Assembly: GCF_014639315.1 (NCBI RefSeq)
Contig: NZ_BMFY01000020.1
Location: 1-50,840 of the forward strand
Direction of reading: 5' to 3'
From: Sediminivirga luteola
GTDB taxonomy: Bacteria; Actinomycetota; Actinomycetes; Actinomycetales; Brevibacteriaceae
DNA length: 50,840 nucleotides
Of this stretch, positions 8,016 through 17,075 are shown piece by piece. A model generated the notes under the pieces. The model saw only the letters and a program-made list of their open reading frames with translations. It did no database searches and was not told the origin of the DNA. The position numbers were made by a program, and so were the translations under genes. Each line of letters opens with the position of its first letter. Position 1 is the stretch's first letter.

Positions 8016-11000
8016 CTACAGCGCCCGCGACGGACCGCCTCTTGACGGGCTCCGAACCACATGAGCATCATCCAGGGCTTCAGCGGCCACTCGCGCTTGG
8101 TCGAGCGCGGCGCGCGCCCTTGCGGCGTCGATCTTCTGTGCGGCCGACTCGGGCGGGGCTCCGAGCGGTGCGTCGTCGGTGATGCGGTAGCGGTCTCGGT
8201 AGGCGGCGACTACGCGGGCGGCCTTGCGCCAGGTCGCCGCTCGTCGTCGGTCGTTCGGCTGCGCTCCAAGGGCCTTCGTCCACGGCACGCTCTCGGTCAG
8301 CGCGCCGTCGAGTACGGCGTCGGCGCGTGCCTCGATCAGCTCCTCTCGCTCGTCGAGCGCTGCTCGCATCTCGACGTCGATGACTCCATGCGCCTGTGCA
8401 AGGAGGCCGGCGATGAGTCGCGGTGGCTTGCGAGTCCTGCCGGAGCCTGCGGGACGCGCTGTCGCACGCTCCACCCGGTAATGAAGGACGGCGGCGATGT
8501 CGTCGGCGTCGCTGAACCCGCGCGCGGCGACGAGGCGGGGCAGGAGCGTATCGACGTTGTGGTGGTTGGCTTCGGCGCGGCGCAGTTCGGCCGTAAGCGG
8601 GCCAAACGCCTCGGACTCGATGGCGCTCTCGGCCTGGTCCTCGGTGAGCCCGGAGCCCCGGACGAGGGTGGCCCAGCGGTCGTGTTGAGCTGCGGCGGCG
8701 ATGGTCTCGTACTCGGCGGCGAGTTGAGCGATGGAGCCCCACTGTTCCTGTTCGGCCACGATGGTCTCGTGCGCCGAGAGTTCGGCCCCGCTGTGCTGCA
8801 GAACGCCGTACAACACGCTTCGCGCCGTAGCATGCGGATCGTCGCCGGGGTGCGGCTGCGCATGGTCGTCTGCGCGGTCGAGAGCCACGTAGGCGTGGTT
8901 CGAGTGCCGTCCTCGGGTCATCGCGACGTAGAAGGTCTCTCTGGTCGAGGTCGGTTCGACCAGTACGTGCGCAGTGTCGGTCGTGACGCCTTGGGCGCGG
9001 TAGGCGGTGACTGCGTAGCCGAGGTCGAGGTGCTGGGCGACGTAGTCGGCGGGGAGCACGATCGACTCGCCACGGCCTGGGCCGGCGGGGCGCACGGTCA
9101 CTGATCCGTCGGGGCGCACTTTCGTGATCGTCCACCTGTTCCCGTTCTGCACCCACGAGAACCGGGTGCGCAGCTTCCGCTCGTTCTTCCGCGTGATCAC
9201 CGTGTCACCCACAGCCGCTTGCACGCCGCCGTTCAGCGTGACTTCGCCTCGGAGCGGGTTCACGACATCGGCGAGGATGAGCTCGGTACGGGCGCGCAGG
9301 TTCAGCGCTGCAACCGCTTCGCCGGAGTCCGAGACCAGGATCGACTCGATCCCGGCTTCACGGTCCGCCCTCCACGCCTCGTAGGCGCGGGCGGTCATGT
9401 CGTCGGTGGTGCCGCCGATGATCCGGTCGGCGTCCTGGTAGACATCGATCACGTCGGGTTCTCCGAGGCGGAGGCGTAGCGATGCGGTCTTCTCCCATTC
9501 GTGCGTGAAGCGGTGGATCGTGGAAAGCTCCGGGGTGTCAGGGCGGTCGCCGGCGAGGAGCCCGAACGCACCTGCCGCTGCCGGGGATTGGAGCTGCCCG
9601 TAGTCGCCGACGAGCAGAATCTTCGCGCCGGCTTTCGCCGCAGCCCCGGTGATGCGGTCGAGTGCGAGGGTGCCGGCGAGGCTCGCCTCGTCCACGATCA
9701 CGAGCTGACCCGTCTGGAAGGTGCTGCCGGTCATGATGTGTAGCGTCCACCACCGTGCAGTGTTCTCGGTCTTGATCCCGAGATCTCCGGCGAGCACTTC
9801 CGCAGCGACCGCTGACGGGGCGAGTCCGACCACGGAGCCGGTGCCGTGCTGCTGTTCCCAGGCGGTGCGGAGCGCGAGCATCGCGGTCGTCTTCCCGGTG
9901 CCGGCCGGGCCGACGAGGAGATCGAGCTGACGGCCTGAGACCGCGATCCGTGTGAGCGCGTCGGCCTGGTCAGAGCCGAGCATCCGCCCCTCCCTGTCCG
10001 GGCGTCTCGTGACCTTCTCGATGAGGGCGAGCGGGAGCTCGGGGCCGGTCAGGGTTCGGGAGCGTTCGAGGAGCCGCTTCTCCGCATCGAGCAGCGCCTC
10101 GGAGGAATACAGGATGCCGTGGCGGGGGCGGAACGCGCTCGACCCATCCGGACGCTGGAACCGGGCCGGCGTCGACGCGAGTTCCGGCGGAGTCAGTCGC
10201 AGCGAGGCGTGTTCGGCGGCATCGACGACCATCCCGCTGACGGCCTCGCGATCCCGTGTTGTCGCGAAGCGGTACTCCATCGTCTGCCGTGCGGCCTCGG
10301 CGGTCAGGTTCCAGCGGTGCCAGGTCGACCGCTTCTCACCAACGGCCTCCATCACGGCGCGGCCGATCTTCTCGATCTCATCCAAGGGAAGGTCGTCGGC
10401 GCGCAGCACCCGTGCGGGTGCTGCCGGGATCGCCTCTCGCACCCATTCCGACGCGTCCCGCCCCAGCAGTGCTGTGGCGCGCTTGCGCCACTCGGTCGTG
10501 AGGTCGGCAAGGGATCGCACCTGCTTCTCGGGCCTGGTGGACAGCGTGGCTTGAGCACGGAGCTTGATGATCGCCGCGGCCGAGGGCTGCCGCCCATGCT
10601 TCTCGACGTATTCCGCGATGAGGTGGTCTTTCTCGGCGTCGATCTGGCGGGCGCGGGTGGAGAACTCGAGCACGAGCTCTTCCGGCACCGTCGAGATCGC
10701 CCAGGCGGGGTTGCGGTCGCGGCCGCGATCCCGCGCCTCCCACTCCACTCCGAGCAGTCGGGTGAGGTGGTCGGCGATGATCGCCTCGTGCAGTTCGGAG
10801 AGCGCGACGGTCGCGGCGTGCATCGGCCGCCCATCCAAAGACCGCCACCGCCCGTCCAGCGTGGTCTTCACTTTGTTCGACACGACGACGTGCGTGTGAA
10901 GGTGAGGGTCGGAACTACGGGAGTCGTAGTGGTCATAGGCGGTCGCGGCGAGACCGAAGGTATCGACCTGCGCGACCGCTCCACCGTCGGCGCCGGTCAT

Positions 11001-11573
11001 GCCAACACGGGTCGCGGCGACTTCTCGTTCCATGAAGTCGATCACCTCGGCGATCGCCGCGTGATGCGCTTCGGCGATGAGCGCCTGGGTTCCGGCGTCA
11101 GCGACCGCCCACAGCACCGACGCCGACTTCGGCAGCGAGAACGTGTAATCGTATCCCGCGACGGCCTTCCTCGTTCCGCGTCCGTGTTCTTCGGCCTCGA
11201 TCTCGGCGATCGCTTCCGCACGCGAGGCCGGGCCGAGATCCGCGTCAAGAGCCTCGACACGCTCGGCGATGCGCTCGGCCGGGGTCTTGTACACCGGGTA
11301 GGCGCGGCCGAGCGGGTCGCCTGTCACCGGGTCGCAGCCCATCCCGATGAGGAGCTGGAGCTGCTGCTCCGATACCTCCTCGCCGGGAGTGATGCGACCT
11401 TCGCCGAGCTGGGCGAGGCCAGAGCCGAGCCAGCTGCCGGGAGGATTCCCGACCTCGGCATAGTAGCGAGTCAGCGGCGTCGAAAGGCTCCGGTCGCCGT
11501 CGCCTGCAACGACGGAGCGCAGCAGATACTTGTAGCCGTCACCGGCGCTCATCACGCGCATCGAAACCGTCAC
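8016..11573 (-). CDS. MobF relaxase-helicase (TraA/TrwC type), intact copy
   Basis: Conjugative relaxase of 1185 residues that would nick oriT, stay bound to the 5' end and unwind DNA for transfer. The N-terminus MRVMSAGDGYKYLL and the double tyrosine RYYAE (Tyr37/38) mark the TrwC relaxase domain. The metal-binding triad is DPHLHTH (His224, 226, 228). The second half is a RecD-like helicase with Walker A GPAGTGKT (555-562) and a late motif AYRAQGVTTDTAH. The start was taken as GTG, by comparison with the same VTVSMRVMSAG opening in the second copy at 40758; the open frame extends 35 codons upstream without homology. It is a close paralogue of the disrupted copy split between 27444 and 40758. 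Confidence 0.9.
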   Translation of the reverse strand: MTVSMRVMSAGDGYKYLLRSVVAGDGDRSLSTPLTRYYAEVGNPPGSWLGSGLAQLGEGRITPGEEVSEQQLQLLIGMGCDPVTGDPLGRAYPVYKTPAERIAERVEALDADLGPASRAEAIAEIEAEEHGRGTRKAVAGYDYTFSLPKSASVLWAVADAGTQALIAEAHHAAIAEVIDFMEREVAATRVGMTGADGGAVAQVDTFGLAATAYDHYDSRSSDPHLHTHVVVSNKVKTTLDGRWRSLDGRPMHAATVALSELHEAIIADHLTRLLGVEWEARDRGRDRNPAWAISTVPEELVLEFSTRARQIDAEKDHLIAEYVEKHGRQPSAAAIIKLRAQATLSTRPEKQVRSLADLTTEWRKRATALLGRDASEWVREAIPAAPARVLRADDLPLDEIEKIGRAVMEAVGEKRSTWHRWNLTAEAARQTMEYRFATTRDREAVSGMVVDAAEHASLRLTPPELASTPARFQRPDGSSAFRPRHGILYSSEALLDAEKRLLERSRTLTGPELPLALIEKVTRRPDREGRMLGSDQADALTRIAVSGRQLDLLVGPAGTGKTTAMLALRTAWEQQHGTGSVVGLAPSAVAAEVLAGDLGIKTENTARWWTLHIMTGSTFQTGQLVIVDEASLAGTLALDRITGAAAKAGAKILLVGDYGQLQSPAAAGAFGLLAGDRPDTPELSTIHRFTHEWEKTASLRLRLGEPDVIDVYQDADRIIGGTTDDMTARAYEAWRADREAGIESILVSDSGEAVAALNLRARTELILADVVNPLRGEVTLNGGVQAAVGDTVITRKNERKLRTRFSWVQNGNRWTITKVRPDGSVTVRPAGPGRGESIVLPADYVAQHLDLGYAVTAYRAQGVTTDTAHVLVEPTSTRETFYVAMTRGRHSNHAYVALDRADDHAQPHPGDDPHATARSVLYGVLQHSGAELSAHETIVAEQEQWGSIAQLAAEYETIAAAAQHDRWATLVRGSGLTEDQAESAIESEAFGPLTAELRRAEANHHNVDTLLPRLVAARGFSDADDIAAVLHYRVERATARPAGSGRTRKPPRLIAGLLAQAHGVIDVEMRAALDEREELIEARADAVLDGALTESVPWTKALGAQPNDRRRAATWRKAARVVAAYRDRYRITDDAPLGAPPESAAQKIDAARARAALDQARVAAEALDDAHVVRSPSRGGPSRAL

Positions 11574-11594
11574 ATCCGATAGGTAGGAATCCGA

Positions 11595-11609
11595 GGCTTG
11601 GCTCAAGCC
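11595..11609. repeat. Short inverted repeat upstream of intact MobF gene
   Basis: GGCTTG-gct-CAAGCC lies 22 bp upstream of the relaxase start. A comparable, longer repeat sits upstream of the second MobF copy. It could be an operator or part of an oriT. The sequence alone does not decide, and a 6-bp stem can occur by chance. Confidence 0.3.
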
Positions 11610-11779
11610 CTGAGCTCCAGACGGCTTCCATCTTGTTGCCGAGAGCACTGGAGGGGAACGGGGTAGATCCGGGAGCAAGGAGGCAAATGCGTTTCGGAGT
11701 CATGCGAACCAATATGAACGTTAGGTGTCAGCTGGCGAGTTGCTTTCCAGAGCGCGGGCTCAACGGCAGACTTGGTGGG

Positions 11780-13006
11780 ATGGGACTCCCTGATTCAGTT
11801 GCGTCTCGCCCATTCCCGGGTTCATCGGGACGGGTCTTCCTCGTGTTCCTGCGGCTCGGGTTGACGTCGTTTGGCGGGCCGGTCGCTCACCTCGGCTATT
11901 TCCGCACCGAGTTCGTCGAGCGGCGAGGATGGCTCAGTGACCGCGCCTACGCGGATCTCGTCGCGCTGTGCCAGTTCCTGCCCGGGCCGGCGTCGAGTCA
12001 GGTCGGCATGGCGATCGGCCTGCAGCGCGCCGGTATCCTCGGCATGCTCGCCGCCTGGGCCGGCTTCACGCTCCCCTCAGCCATGCTGCTTTTCGCTTTC
12101 GCGCTCGGTATCGGCGCGAGCGGGGATCTCTCGCAGGCGGGCTGGGTACTCGGTTTGAAGGCGGCTGCGGTCGCGGTAGTCGCCCACGCTGTGCTCGCCA
12201 TGGCAAGATCGCTCACCCCCGATGCTCGTCGCGCGACGATCGCGGTCGCGGTCATGGTGCTCGTGCTGCTCGTGCCGGGCCCGCTCGCGATGCTTGGTGC
12301 CATGATCGCCGCGGGCATCGCCGGGTTGCTGTTCCTTGCGCGCACCGCGCACACCGGGGCACCCGCCAGGACTGAGGATCGATTTCCGGTGCGCCTGCAC
12401 CGGGGCGTCTCGATCGGCTGCCTGATCGCGTTCGCCCTGCTGCTGGTGACCCTCCCGATCCTCGCAACAGCGACAGGAGATGCGGCACTCAGTCTGTTCG
12501 ACCTCTTCTACCGTGCGGGCTCGTTCGTGTTCGGGGGCGGCCATGTCGTGCTGCCGCTCCTGCAGGCGGAGACGGTGCAGACAGGGCTCGTAGAGCCCGG
12601 CGCGTTCCTGGCCGGGTACGGAGCCGCGCAGGCGGTGCCTGGTCCGTTGTTCACGTTCTCCGCTTTCCTTGGCGCGGTCACGACGAGCGGCCCCTCGGGG
12701 GCGCTCGGAGCATCGATCGCCCTCGTCGCGATCTTCCTCCCCTCGGCCCTCCTCATCATCGGCGTACTGCCGCTCTGGAATCGGCTGCGCCGAGCCCCGA
12801 GGGTGCAGCGAGCGCTGAAGGGCGTGAATGCGGGAGTCGTCGGCCTGCTCGCGGCGGCCCTGTACGATCCGGTGTTCAACGAGGGCGTCACCGGACCGCA
12901 CTCTCTCGTAATCGTCGCAGTGGCATTCGTCGCACTGACCGCGTGGAAGGCTCCCGCCTGGGCGGTGGTGCTGGGAGCTGCTGGGCTGGGGGCGCTGCTG
13001 CTCTGA
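11780..13006 (+). CDS. chrA: Chromate transporter ChrA
   Basis: Membrane transporter of the CHR family that expels chromate and confers chromate resistance. It has 408 residues with two homologous halves. The N-terminal half carries FLRLGLTSFGGPVAHLGYFR and LCQFLPGPASSQVGMA. The C-terminal half carries GSFVFGGGHVVLPLL and GYGAAQAVPGPLFTFSAFLG. These are the paired FGGP/PGP motifs of long-chain ChrA. I chose the ATG at 11780 because homologues begin shortly before the FLRLGLTSFGG block. An ATG at 11687 is preceded by AAGGAGG but at a spacing of only three bases, so an extended N-terminus is possible. It is divergent from the relaxase gene and leads the metal island. Confidence 0.88.
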   Translation: MGLPDSVASRPFPGSSGRVFLVFLRLGLTSFGGPVAHLGYFRTEFVERRGWLSDRAYADLVALCQFLPGPASSQVGMAIGLQRAGILGMLAAWAGFTLPSAMLLFAFALGIGASGDLSQAGWVLGLKAAAVAVVAHAVLAMARSLTPDARRATIAVAVMVLVLLVPGPLAMLGAMIAAGIAGLLFLARTAHTGAPARTEDRFPVRLHRGVSIGCLIAFALLLVTLPILATATGDAALSLFDLFYRAGSFVFGGGHVVLPLLQAETVQTGLVEPGAFLAGYGAAQAVPGPLFTFSAFLGAVTTSGPSGALGASIALVAIFLPSALLIIGVLPLWNRLRRAPRVQRALKGVNAGVVGLLAAALYDPVFNEGVTGPHSLVIVAVAFVALTAWKAPAWAVVLGAAGLGALLL

Positions 13007-13091
13007 ACCACGCCCTCGGCCGAGACCGAAGCATGCTGAGGCAAGGCCCGCCTGCGATGCGCCGACGCCCGCGAGCTGGGAAGCTTGCAGC

Positions 13092-15023
13092 GTGAGACGA
13101 GTTTCTGCCGCAGCCAAGGCGTATCCGCTGGTGTTCGCGACCCTGCTGATCGCGATGGTCGGCCTGATCCTGCTCACCACCCCTGCCCGAGAAACCGCCC
13201 CGTGGCTCGTCGGCGCGTATGCGCTGGCGATCGCAGCGTGGGAGGCGGTCGGCATGATCCGCCAGCTCCTCAAAGGCCACGCCGGGCTCGACATCCTCGC
13301 GGTCACCGCGATCACTGCGGCTGTGCTCGTCGGTGAGCCGTGGGCCGCGCTCGTGGTCGTGCTCATGCTCACCGGCGGCGCGGCCCTCGAAGACTACGCT
13401 GAGAACCGCTCCAAGCGCGAGCTCACCGCGCTGCTGCGCAAAGCCCCGCAGCAGGCCACCAGGCTGCTGCGCGACGAGGCCGCCCCGGCGGGCCGCTCAA
13501 CCCTCGAGGCGGTCGCCGAGGACGTGCCGGTCGAAGCCGTCGAGGTCGGCGATCTGCTGCTTGTACGGCCCGGCGCGCTCGTACCGGTCGACGCGGTGCT
13601 CGTGTCAGAGCATGCTGTGCTCGATGAATCCTCGCTCACGGGTGAGAGCCTGCCGGTCGAGCGCGTGGCGGGCGAGCGCGTCTCCAGCGGAGTGGTGAAC
13701 GGTGCGAGTGCGGTCACGATGCGGGCTGTCGCGCTCGCCTCAGACAGCGAGTACCAGCAGATCGTGCGTCTGGTCGAGCAGGCCGCGGGCAGCAAGGCGA
13801 AAGTGGTGCGGCTCGCCGATCGCTATGCGGTGCCGTTCACGGTACTCTCGCTCGTCATCGCGGGCGTTGCATGGGTGGCCAGCGGGGAGGCGGTCAGATT
13901 CGCCGAGGTGCTGGTGGTCGCAACGCCGTGCCCCCTGCTGATCGCCGCACCGGTCGCGTTCCTCGGCGGCATGAGCCGGGCTGCGCGCTTCGGGCTTATC
14001 GTGAAGGGCGGCGGCACTCTCGAACAGCTCTCGCGGGTACGCTCCGCGGCGTTCGACAAGACCGGCACCATCACGACCGGGCGGCCCGTGCTCGAACGCA
14101 TCCTTGCTGAGCCCGGCTTCGACGAGATGAGCGTGCTCCGGTTCGCCGCATCGGCCGAGGTGTACTCGTCCCACGTGCTCGCAGAATCGGTCGTCGCGGC
14201 GGCCAAGCAGCACGGATATCCGCTGCTGGAAGTGCTCGGAGCCGAGGAGATCGCCACCAACGGCGTCGCCGCGCAGTTCGCGTCCGACAGCACAAACGGT
14301 GCGGTGGCGACGGTACGGGTAGGCAAGCCCTCCTGGCTCCGCGAGTTCGCCCCGACCCTCGCGCTCGCCCCGCTGGAGCCCGGGGAGCTCGCGATCTACG
14401 TCGCCGTCGACGACCGCTTCGCGGGCGCGATCGTGATGCGCGACCAGACGCGGGACGAGGCTGCGCAGGCGCTCCACGAGCTGCACGGGCTCGGGATCGA
14501 ACGCACGCTCATGGTCACCGGCGACGTGGCGACCACTGCCGAGCCGATCGCCGCGAGCCTCGGCATCGACGAGGTGCACGCCGAGTGCCGGCCCTCCGAC
14601 AAAGTACGCATCGTGAGCACGGTGCAGCCCAGGCCGCTCATCATGGTCGGCGACGGCCTCAACGACGCCCCGGTGCTCGCCGCTGCCGATATCGGTTTCG
14701 CGATGGGGGCTCGGGGCGCGACCGCCGCGAGCGAGTCCGCCGACATTGTGAACCGGTACGACACCCTCGCTTCCCTCCCCCTGGCGGTACGCGTGGGAAA
14801 GGACACGGTGCGGATCGCTCTCCAGAGCATCTGGCTCGGCATCATCATCAGCGTGGGTCTCATGCTCGTCGCAGCGTTCGGGTTCCTTCCCGCGTTGATC
14901 GGGGCCTGGCTCCAAGAAGTCGTCGACCTCGTCGCGATCCTGGGCGCGCTGCGCGCCGTCGGCCCGCGCGCCGAGCGCAAACTCAAGGCGTCGCGAGCCA
15001 ACGCAGACGGCGCACACCGCTGA
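13092..15023 (+). CDS. Heavy-metal P-type ATPase with TPC motif
   Basis: P1B-like metal-exporting ATPase of 643 residues. It carries the actuator loop TGES (183-186), the membrane metal-site motif ATPCPLLIAAP (TPC at 278-280), the phosphorylation site FDKTGT (Asp322) and the hinge GDGLNDAPVL. There is no N-terminal HMA domain. TPC followed by PLL differs from the CPC of copper and zinc pumps, so the metal cannot be assigned. GTG at 13092 was taken as the start, since residues from KAYPLVFA onward are the first transmembrane segment. It follows chrA on the same strand after 85 bp. Confidence 0.85.
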   Translation: MRRVSAAAKAYPLVFATLLIAMVGLILLTTPARETAPWLVGAYALAIAAWEAVGMIRQLLKGHAGLDILAVTAITAAVLVGEPWAALVVVLMLTGGAALEDYAENRSKRELTALLRKAPQQATRLLRDEAAPAGRSTLEAVAEDVPVEAVEVGDLLLVRPGALVPVDAVLVSEHAVLDESSLTGESLPVERVAGERVSSGVVNGASAVTMRAVALASDSEYQQIVRLVEQAAGSKAKVVRLADRYAVPFTVLSLVIAGVAWVASGEAVRFAEVLVVATPCPLLIAAPVAFLGGMSRAARFGLIVKGGGTLEQLSRVRSAAFDKTGTITTGRPVLERILAEPGFDEMSVLRFAASAEVYSSHVLAESVVAAAKQHGYPLLEVLGAEEIATNGVAAQFASDSTNGAVATVRVGKPSWLREFAPTLALAPLEPGELAIYVAVDDRFAGAIVMRDQTRDEAAQALHELHGLGIERTLMVTGDVATTAEPIAASLGIDEVHAECRPSDKVRIVSTVQPRPLIMVGDGLNDAPVLAAADIGFAMGARGATAASESADIVNRYDTLASLPLAVRVGKDTVRIALQSIWLGIIISVGLMLVAAFGFLPALIGAWLQEVVDLVAILGALRAVGPRAERKLKASRANADGAHR

Positions 15024-15076
15024 CAGGCCGAGAGAGCCAGCGAACCCACTGAGAATCACTATGGAGGCACCGAGCC

Positions 15077-15805
15077 ATGGCTAGAAAAACAGCACCCCAA
15101 GCCCATCCCGGCGAACCTCACGACCGGGGCACCGGCCAGCGACTCAACTGGCTGCGCGCCGGGGTACTGGGAGCGAACGACGGCATCGTCTCGACCGCTG
15201 GCGTCGTGATCGGTGTCGCAGCGGCGACCCCGAACAACGTTCTCGCGATCGCCACGGCAGGAATCGCCGCAGTGGTCGCTGGCGCATTCTCGATGGCCGG
15301 AGGCGAGTACGTTTCGGTGAGCACCCAGCGCGATACCGAGAAGGCGCTGATCGCCAAGGAGAAATGGGAACTCGAGACCATACCTCAGGAAGAACTCGAA
15401 GAACTCGCCGGCTTCTACCGTCAGCGTGGGCTCTCGGACGACCTCGCGCATCAGGTCGCGGTCGAGCTCACCGCGAAGGACGCCCTCGCAGCCCATGCAG
15501 AGGTTGAACTTGGAATCGACCCCGAAGAGTTCACCAGCCCCTGGGCGGCGGCTGTCTCGTCATTCGTCTCGTTCGCGCTGGGAGCGCTCATCCCGCTCGT
15601 AATGATCCTTTTGCCATTCGGCGAGAATCGCGTCTGGATCGCCGCGGTTGCAGTGGTGATCGGCTTGTTCCTCACCGGCTGGATCAGCGCCGCCCTCGGC
15701 GGGGCCCCGCGCGGCCGGGCCATCCTCCGGAACGTGGTGATGGGCTCAGCGACGATGATTGCGACTTACCTCATCGGCCTGCTCTTCGGCGTCGCTGTTG
15801 GCTGA
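15077..15805 (+). CDS. VIT/CCC1-family iron/manganese transporter
   Basis: A 242-residue membrane protein of the vacuolar iron transporter family. The first helix has the diagnostic GVLGANDGIVSTAGVVIGVA, followed by the second-helix block GAFSMAGGEYVSVSTQRD. A charged cytoplasmic metal-binding domain (roughly residues 90-150, many Glu) separates it from three C-terminal helices. Family members export or sequester Fe(II) or Mn(II). The ATG follows GGAGG at good distance. It sits between the P-type ATPase and a ferredoxin gene, in line with a metal-homeostasis role. Confidence 0.88.
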   Translation: MARKTAPQAHPGEPHDRGTGQRLNWLRAGVLGANDGIVSTAGVVIGVAAATPNNVLAIATAGIAAVVAGAFSMAGGEYVSVSTQRDTEKALIAKEKWELETIPQEELEELAGFYRQRGLSDDLAHQVAVELTAKDALAAHAEVELGIDPEEFTSPWAAAVSSFVSFALGALIPLVMILLPFGENRVWIAAVAVVIGLFLTGWISAALGGAPRGRAILRNVVMGSATMIATYLIGLLFGVAVG

Positions 15806-15853
15806 GCGGAGACGACCGCTGAACCCAGCTGACCGTGAAGGTGGCGTTCACCC

Positions 15854-16186
15854 ATGACTTATGTAATCGCCCAGCCCTGTATAGACGTCAAGGACAAGGC
15901 CTGCGTTGAAGAGTGCCCGGTGGACTGCATCTATGAAGGCGAGCGGTCGCTCTACATTCACCCGGACGAGTGTGTGGACTGCGGGGCCTGCGAGCCCGTC
16001 TGTCCGGTTGAAGCCATCTATTACGAGGATGACACCCCCGATCAATGGGCGGAGTACTACAGAGTGAATGTCGAGTTCTTTGACGAACTGGGTTCACCGG
16101 GTGGCGCCGTCAAACTCGGCAACACCGGCAGGGATCATCCATTGGTTGCGGCATTGCCCCCGCAAAATAAAGACGCCAGCCTCTAA
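15854..16186 (+). CDS. fdxA: 7Fe-type ferredoxin
   Basis: A 110-residue ferredoxin resembling actinobacterial FdxA. Cysteines are at 9, 17, 21, 25, 40, 43, 46 and 50, in the patterns CIDVKDKACVEECPVDC and CVDCGACEPVCPVEA that bind a 3Fe-4S and a 4Fe-4S cluster. The C-terminal extension (WAEYYRVNVEFFDELGSPGGA) is typical of this subgroup and absent from short clostridial ferredoxins. It is a soluble cytoplasmic electron carrier; the partner enzyme is not evident here. AAGGTGG precedes the ATG. Confidence 0.9.
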   Translation: MTYVIAQPCIDVKDKACVEECPVDCIYEGERSLYIHPDECVDCGACEPVCPVEAIYYEDDTPDQWAEYYRVNVEFFDELGSPGGAVKLGNTGRDHPLVAALPPQNKDASL

Positions 16187-16199
16187 CTGGCGAATCGAC

Positions 16200-16991
16200 A
16201 TGGAACTGTTCGGACAGGCGCTCGGACTGGGCACGATCGGCCTGGTGGCAGGTGTCCTGGGGGCGGTGATCGCGGCTCTCGCGACGCGTGGCCAGACCTC
16301 CACACTCACCAGTTATGTACAACACTTCGCCGCAGGCTTGATCATCGCCGCGGCAACACTGGATCTGCTCCCGGAGGCGCTCCACCTGGGTGGCGGCTGG
16401 CCGCTGATCATCGGCTTCGTGCTAGGCACTGCGTTCATGCTGGCGCTGCGCGCGCTCCTCACCCGGTTCGGCCACGGCCATTCCCACGGCGACGAGCACG
16501 GGCACGGGCACGGGCACGGGCACGGGCACGGTGATAGTCAGACCAAGGCGGTCACGGGTGTGAATCTCCGCCTCGTCGTCGCCCTCGCGGTCGTTGTCTT
16601 GATCGACGGCGCCATCATCGGCATCGCCTTGTCCGCCGGCGGGGCGGCAGCCCTCTTGATCGCGATCGCGCTGTCGATCGAGCTTCTGTTCGTCGCCGCC
16701 TCCACAGCGGGATCCGCGCGCGCGGGCGGCGGCTCCCTCGGCACCGCGATCGGTGTCGGCGCCTTCGTTGCGGTCATGATGCCTATCGGCGCGGTGCTCG
16801 GCGCTGTCGTCTTCGCCGGTGTCTCAGCCCCCGTGCTGATCGCAGGCCTCGGCTTTGGTGCCGCCGCCCTGCTTTTCACCGCCGTCGCAGAGCTGTTGGT
16901 CGAAGCCTACGAAATCAAAGAGAGCACCGGCACCATCGCGATGGCAGCCGGCGGCTTCCTGCTATTTCTCATCCTCATGATGCTGATGTGA
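16200..16991 (+). CDS. ZIP-family metal transporter with His-rich loop
   Basis: A 263-residue membrane protein of the ZIP superfamily with about eight hydrophobic segments. A long His/Gly loop at residues 92-110 is the typical cytosolic metal-sensing loop between helices 3 and 4. The helix-4 and helix-5 signatures are weaker than in ZupT, so direction and substrate (Zn, Fe or other) are open. The ATG lies 14 bp after the ferredoxin stop without a clear ribosome-binding site, suggesting coupled expression. The loop is encoded by a hexamer tandem repeat. Confidence 0.75.
   Translation: MELFGQALGLGTIGLVAGVLGAVIAALATRGQTSTLTSYVQHFAAGLIIAAATLDLLPEALHLGGGWPLIIGFVLGTAFMLALRALLTRFGHGHSHGDEHGHGHGHGHGHGDSQTKAVTGVNLRLVVALAVVVLIDGAIIGIALSAGGAAALLIAIALSIELLFVAASTAGSARAGGGSLGTAIGVGAFVAVMMPIGAVLGAVVFAGVSAPVLIAGLGFGAAALLFTAVAELLVEAYEIKESTGTIAMAAGGFLLFLILMMLM
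16497..16531 (+). repeat. CACGGG hexamer tandem repeat in ZIP gene
   Basis: Five full copies plus a partial copy of CACGGG encode alternating His-Gly residues in the cytosolic loop of the ZIP protein. Being in multiples of six bases, copy-number change would keep the reading frame and alter only the number of histidines. Confidence 0.85.
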
Positions 16992-17075
16992 CCATGCTTA
17001 CGCACCCGAGGACGGGGCAAGCCGCATACGGGCCCGGTCGCACGCCACCTTTAGCCAAGCCATGGCGATACCGGT

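Noticed and set aside
8061-9104. 347-codon plus-strand frame
   Set aside because: Shadow of the relaxase helicase domain; the minus strand has the conserved motifs.
10119-11582. Long open frame (487 codons) on the plus strand
   Set aside because: It is antisense to the intact MobF relaxase; Arg/Gly-rich composition and no motifs mark it as a high-GC shadow.
16497-16531. Possible CRISPR or short tandem array
   Set aside because: A six-base coding repeat giving His-Gly in the ZIP loop, with no spacers.
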